Of a DNA stretch of 64,000 nt, positions 61,239 to 64,000 are shown one piece after another. Origin of the DNA: Exiguobacterium oxidotolerans JCM 12280 (GTDB lineage: Bacteria; Bacillota; Bacilli; Exiguobacteriales; Exiguobacteriaceae); NCBI RefSeq assembly GCF_000702625.1, contig NZ_JNIS01000001.1:1054001-1118000 (forward strand). Reading direction: 5' to 3'. The position numbers and the translations under genes are program-made. The notes under the pieces were generated by a model. That model was not told the origin of the DNA. It worked only from the letters and a program-made list of their open reading frames with translations, and ran no database searches. Positions within the stretch are counted from its first letter, which is position 1. Each line of letters opens with the position of its first letter.

Positions 61239-61313
61239 GATTAATGACCTCCTAATATTTTTATATGGCTTATTGATATCATCATATAACCTTAGACCCC
61301 TTCCGAATATTCG

Positions 61314-61334
61314 AATACGAATATTATGCGTATT
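61314..61334. promoter_or_regulatory. Palindrome resembling a stretched PlcR box
   Basis: AATACGAATATTATGCGTATT, a near-perfect 21-bp palindrome centred about 86 bp upstream of the propeptide start. Its core TACG-n-A-n5-T-n-CGTA has the same plan as the B. cereus PlcR box (TATG-n-A-n4-T-n-CATA) with T/C and A/G swaps and one extra central base. The propeptide promoter downstream has a plausible -10 (TATGAT) and no good -35, as expected for an activator-dependent promoter. No second copy was found in the regulator/peptide-cluster divergent region. Confidence 0.6.
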
Positions 61335-61492
61335 TTTCACACTTTTTACACTCCTCATTACTTTAGTCGCGGGTCATACGTCCTGAAAGTTGTGCAATTT
61401 TGACATTTAATCCACCTTTGTGTCGGAAATATGTATAAAAATAGATTTTTTAGAATATTCCTTCATACCTATTGCGTTCTTGGTCCATCAAA

Positions 61493-61536
61493 AAAAGCAA
61501 TCTTCCTGACTAAAACATCCAGCCAGGAAAATCGCT
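61493..61536 (-). terminator. Terminator of the small membrane protein gene
   Basis: On the minus strand GCGATTTTCCTGGC...GTCAGGAAGATTGC followed by seven T. Confidence 0.8.
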
Positions 61537-61539
61537 TGT

Positions 61540-61713
61540 TCATTTAGAAGATCGACGCAGTGTAATGAAATAACCTACCCCTAATAGTAGAATCACTCCT
61601 AATAAAATCGTACTGATCGTCGTCCGTGTCGGTGATTCCGGTATGAAAATACCAAGCAGTAAATTAATTGCGGCAATGATGAGTACAAGCCAGACAATTG
61701 TTTTAGGTCTCAC
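61540..61713 (-). CDS. Small two-helix membrane protein
   Basis: A 57-residue protein with two hydrophobic helices (about 4-22, KTIVWLVLIIAAINLLLG, and 32-51, STILLGVILLLGVGYFI) and a basic end (RRSSK). GTG at 61713 is preferred because GGAGGGG lies six bases upstream; ATG 61728 falls just before that site. I recognise no family. Confidence 0.6.
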   Translation of the reverse strand: MRPKTIVWLVLIIAAINLLLGIFIPESPTRTTISTILLGVILLLGVGYFITLRRSSK

Positions 61714-61842
61714 TGGTGTCCCCTCCATTCTAATGGCGTCATCAATGTAAAGTCCCTGCTAAGAAGACGAGGTCACTTTTCAATTTCCCGCGGCGATATG
61801 GTATGTTGAGAAAAGACCAGTCTTGAAGGAGGAACGATTGTC

Positions 61843-62424
61843 ATGAAAAAACTCGCTGTGTTTTGTGGCTCAAAAGATGGAGCATCACCGCTTTTCAAGG
61901 AAGCCGCTGCGACGCTCGGCACGGTGCTTGCGCAACAGGATTACGGACTCGTGTATGGTGGTTCGCGTGTCGGAACGATGGGTGCCGTCGCCGATGCCAT
62001 TTTAGCCGCGAACGGACAAGCCATCGGTGTGTTACCACACTTTCTACAGGAAAAAGAAATCGCTCATCCGAACCTGACAGAACTCCACCTCGTCGAATCG
62101 ATGCATGACCGAAAAGCAAAGATGGCGGAACTCGCGGACGGGTTCATCATCTTACCAGGTGGTCCCGGGACGATGGAAGAATTTTTCGAAGTCTTCACGT
62201 GAGCTCAGCTCGGTCTCCATGAAAAACCATGCGGCATCTTGAACATCGACGGGTACTACGATCCCCTCATCGCCTTGTTCAAGCAGATGGAAACCCAAGG
62301 ATTCATCATCCCCGAGCATGCAGCGATGCTGCTCGTCGAGTCGACACCTGAAGCGTTACTCGAGCGTTTTCGTCAATACGAAGCCCCTCACGTCAAGTCC
62401 TACTTGAATACAAATCAAACGTAA
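61843..62424 (+). pseudogene. LOG-family (TIGR00730) protein interrupted by one in-frame TGA
   Basis: The reading frame encodes a complete LOG-type Rossmann protein, related to cytokinin riboside 5'-monophosphate phosphoribohydrolases and bacterial nucleotide 5'-monophosphate nucleosidases. VFCGSKDGASPLF, YGGSRVGTMGAVADA, the catalytic DRKAKM and LPGGPGTMEEFFEVF are present. TGA at 62200-62202 stands where the family has Trp in the motif TWxQLG; AQLGLHEKPCGILN continues in the same frame to 62424. A single G-to-A change (TGG to TGA) explains it. Without read-through the product is a 119-residue fragment lacking the second half of the active site. AAGGAGGAACGATTGTC precedes the ATG. Confidence 0.85.
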
Positions 62425-62445
62425 ACAATCTTAATCACTGTTTAA

Positions 62446-62471
62446 AAGAGGGGGTTCCCCCTCTTTTTTTT
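62446..62471. terminator. Bidirectional terminator
   Basis: AAAAGAGGGGG-TT-CCCCCTCTTTT between the LOG gene and galU, with T-runs on both sides. Confidence 0.85.
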
Positions 62472-63348
62472 AAGTTTCCCACTCCGCGACGTACTTCTTC
62501 AGTAATGCTTTGACATCCTCTTGAATCTCTTCGTCCTTCAGCGCGAAGGCAAGCGTCGTCTCGACGTACCCCATCTTTTCGCCGACATCAAACCGTTCTC
62601 CTTTGATGTCATACGCGTAGACGTCCTCGATTCCATTCAAGCGTTCAATCGCATCCGTCAATTGAATCTCGCCCCCTGAACCCACCTGTTGCGTCTCCAA
62701 GTACGTAAAGATTGCCGGTGTCAAAATATATCGTCCGATGATCGCCATGTTCGACGGCGCTGTCCCTTGCGGCGGTTTTTCGACGAATTGCCGGACGTGG
62801 TACCGATTCCCGATTTGTTCAATCGGGTCAATGATCCCGTAGCGATGTGTATGCTCCGGTGCGACTTGTTGGACGCCGATGACGGAGGACGCTGTTGTCT
62901 CATACTGATCCATCAACTGTTTGAGACCGGGACGTTCTGCGACGATCAAATCATCACCGAGTAAGACGGCGAATGGTTCATTGCCGATGAAGTGACGGGC
63001 ACTCCAAATCGCGTGCCCGAGACCCTTTGGTTCCTTTTGCCGGATATAATGGATTTCTGCCATCGTCGTCGAGGCGTCGACTTCTTTCAATAGCTCGAGC
63101 TTCCCTTTTTGCCGTAATATGTTTTCGAGTTCCGGTGCATGATCGAAGTGGTCTTCGATTGCCCGTTTGTTTCGTCCCGAGACGATGATGATTTGTTCGA
63201 TTCCGGAAGCAACGGCCTCCTCGACGATGTATTGAATCGTCGGCTTCGTCAAAATCGGAAGCATTTCTTTTGGCATCGCTTTCGTCGCCGGCAGGAAACG
63301 TGTTCCGAGTCCCGCTGCCGGAATGATGGCTTTTCGAATCTTCTGCAT
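62470..63348 (-). CDS. galU: UTP-glucose-1-phosphate uridylyltransferase
   Basis: A 292-residue nucleotidyltransferase that makes UDP-glucose from UTP and glucose-1-phosphate. The N-terminal signature [20 protein letters not shown], then [48 protein letters not shown] and [14 protein letters not shown] are all conserved. TAAAGGAGGGCGCGGG precedes the ATG. UDP-glucose serves teichoic acid glucosylation, glycolipids and polysaccharide, in line with the envelope genes on both sides. Confidence 0.95.
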   Translation of the reverse strand: MQKIRKAIIPAAGLGTRFLPATKAMPKEMLPILTKPTIQYIVEEAVASGIEQIIIVSGRNKRAIEDHFDHAPELENILRQKGKLELLKEVDASTTMAEIHYIRQKEPKGLGHAIWSARHFIGNEPFAVLLGDDLIVAERPGLKQLMDQYETTASSVIGVQQVAPEHTHRYGIIDPIEQIGNRYHVRQFVEKPPQGTAPSNMAIIGRYILTPAIFTYLETQQVGSGGEIQLTDAIERLNGIEDVYAYDIKGERFDVGEKMGYVETTLAFALKDEEIQEDVKALLKKYVAEWET

Positions 63349-63435
63349 CCCGCGCCCTCCTTTATACTGAATCGCCTAACTCTGTACTGTCCGTTGTATT
63401 ACTTCTTTTTTTGATTCGTGTTTCCCTGTTTCCTC

Positions 63436-63476
63436 GACAAAAAAGACCAGTGACACAAAACGTATCACTGGTCATC
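63436..63476 (-). terminator. Terminator of the TagH-like gene
   Basis: On the minus strand GACCAGTGATACG...GTCACTGGTC followed by TTTTTT. Confidence 0.8.
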
Positions 63477-63481
63477 GGTGT

Positions 63482-64000
63482 TTAAAATAAGTTGGCGATT
63501 GCATCAGTCAGTGAGGCAAACGATGGCGTTTCATCGATGACCATCACACTGCCGGCTGCGAGTACGAGCAGTCCGAGTCCGGACAAGATCCAGCCTGGAT
63601 GTTTGACCGTATCTTCAGCATCGACGTTCTGCTTCCGCGGTGTCGCGTTTTCTGCTTGTTCCTTTAAGCGATCTTTGCGGTACTGGTGTTGCTCGTCTTT
63701 CGACAGTTTCTTGTATGACGTCAAGAACTGCTTATACTGCGGTACGACTTCTTTCGTCGTCCCGTCGAGTTTGACTTGACCGTACTCGAGCCAGACGACG
63801 CGCTCACAGAAATTACCGATTTGCGACAACGAGTGACTGACGAAGATGATTGTCTTTCCTTCATCCTTAAATTCATTCATCTTATCGATACAACGGTTGT
63901 AGAACGTTTGGTCCCCGACCGATAACGCTTCATCGACGATCAAAATATCGGCATCGACGTTGACCGCGATTGCGAAGCCGAGACGCGACTTCATCCCGCT
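63482..64000 (-). CDS. tagH: TagH-like teichoic acid ABC transporter ATP-binding protein, partial
   Basis: Only the C-terminal 172 residues are in the window; the gene continues past the end. The end of an ABC ATPase is visible: part of the signature region (SGMKSRLGFAIA), Walker B ILIVDEALSVGD and the switch His FVSHSLSQ. Then come KLDGTTKEVVPQYKQFLTSY, a charged linker, and one membrane helix near the C-terminus (WILSGLGLLVLAAGSVMVI). The ATPase-plus-membrane-tail layout is typical of TagH, which with TagG exports wall teichoic acid. TagG would be expected just beyond the window. Confidence 0.88.
   Translation of the reverse strand, partial: SGMKSRLGFAIAVNVDADILIVDEALSVGDQTFYNRCIDKMNEFKDEGKTIIFVSHSLSQIGNFCERVVWLEYGQVKLDGTTKEVVPQYKQFLTSYKKLSKDEQHQYRKDRLKEQAENATPRKQNVDAEDTVKHPGWILSGLGLLVLAAGSVMVIDETPSFASLTDAIANLF

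Noticed and set aside
60851-61240. Plus-strand frame of 129 residues with HSSPRSSLRIRLVD repeats
   Set aside because: It is the antisense shadow of the NDLPAEF repeat gene; the minus strand has the signal peptide and ribosome site, the plus strand does not.

Overview
The window looks like a chromosomal segment of a low-to-mid GC Bacillota of the Bacillales, most probably Exiguobacterium. This is inferred from strong AGGAGG-type ribosome sites, the kdp/c-di-AMP riboswitch arrangement, a CstR-type repressor, an MtnE/SAM-box/MetNIQ block and a family of long intergenic repeats. No rRNA, tRNA, CRISPR array or prophage was seen.

Layout. 1-4.6 kb: an ECF sigma factor with its RskA-type anti-sigma factor, a CstR-like persulfide sensor, an SMP-30-like hydrolase and an MBL-fold hydrolase, bounded by two copies of the long repeat. 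4.6-10.4 kb: an oligo-1,6-glucosidase, the methionine-salvage aminotransferase mtnE, and an S-box riboswitch in front of metNIQ. 10.4-11.5 kb: three tandem 370-bp repeats. 11.5-22.5 kb: a CAP-domain lipoprotein, a large secreted nuclease, a possible free-standing ncRNA of about 400 nt, a thioredoxin-fold YyaL-like protein and a 1191-residue SH3-repeat glucosaminidase. 22.6-28.7 kb: a TnpB remnant, then the kdp operon behind a c-di-AMP riboswitch; it begins with an extra 35-residue membrane peptide overlapping kdpF. 29-37.4 kb: glutathione peroxidase, glycerate kinase, a zinc-ribbon protein with a frameshifted lipoprotein, an oxidoreductase, a DD-carboxypeptidase, an AmiS/UreI channel and a second repeat cluster.

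37.5-54.4 kb is an extracellular or capsular polysaccharide locus. The minus-strand operon runs from a Wzz-like chain-length protein through a CapD-like dehydratase, flippase, membrane protein, epimerase, CapK-like protein, UDP-HexNAc dehydrogenase, glycosyltransferase, initiating sugar transferase, FemAB-like acyltransferase and DegT aminotransferase to an LCP ligase. An O-antigen ligase/polymerase lies divergently. Two paralogous four-repeat proteins of the homing-endonuclease-associated repeat type sit at the two edges. GalU (62.5 kb) and a partial TagH-like ABC ATPase (window end) fit the same cell-envelope theme.

The most interesting part is 57.6-61.3 kb. A clear PlcR-family regulator (HTH plus TPR) lies tail-to-tail with a secreted propeptide gene carrying seven tandem copies of the heptapeptide NDLPAEF. 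That peptide closely resembles the Bacillus cereus PapR signal (A/S-D-L/M-P-F-E-F/Y/H). The propeptide promoter carries a palindrome built like a stretched PlcR box. Divergent from the regulator is an operon that looks like a peptide-modification cluster: a 48-residue peptide with a CGWC motif, an intercistronic terminator, a 403-405 residue protein of unknown family and a methyltransferase-like protein. I propose a multi-copy PlcR/PapR-like quorum-sensing module next to, and perhaps controlling, an undescribed RiPP-like pathway. The link between the two is inference.
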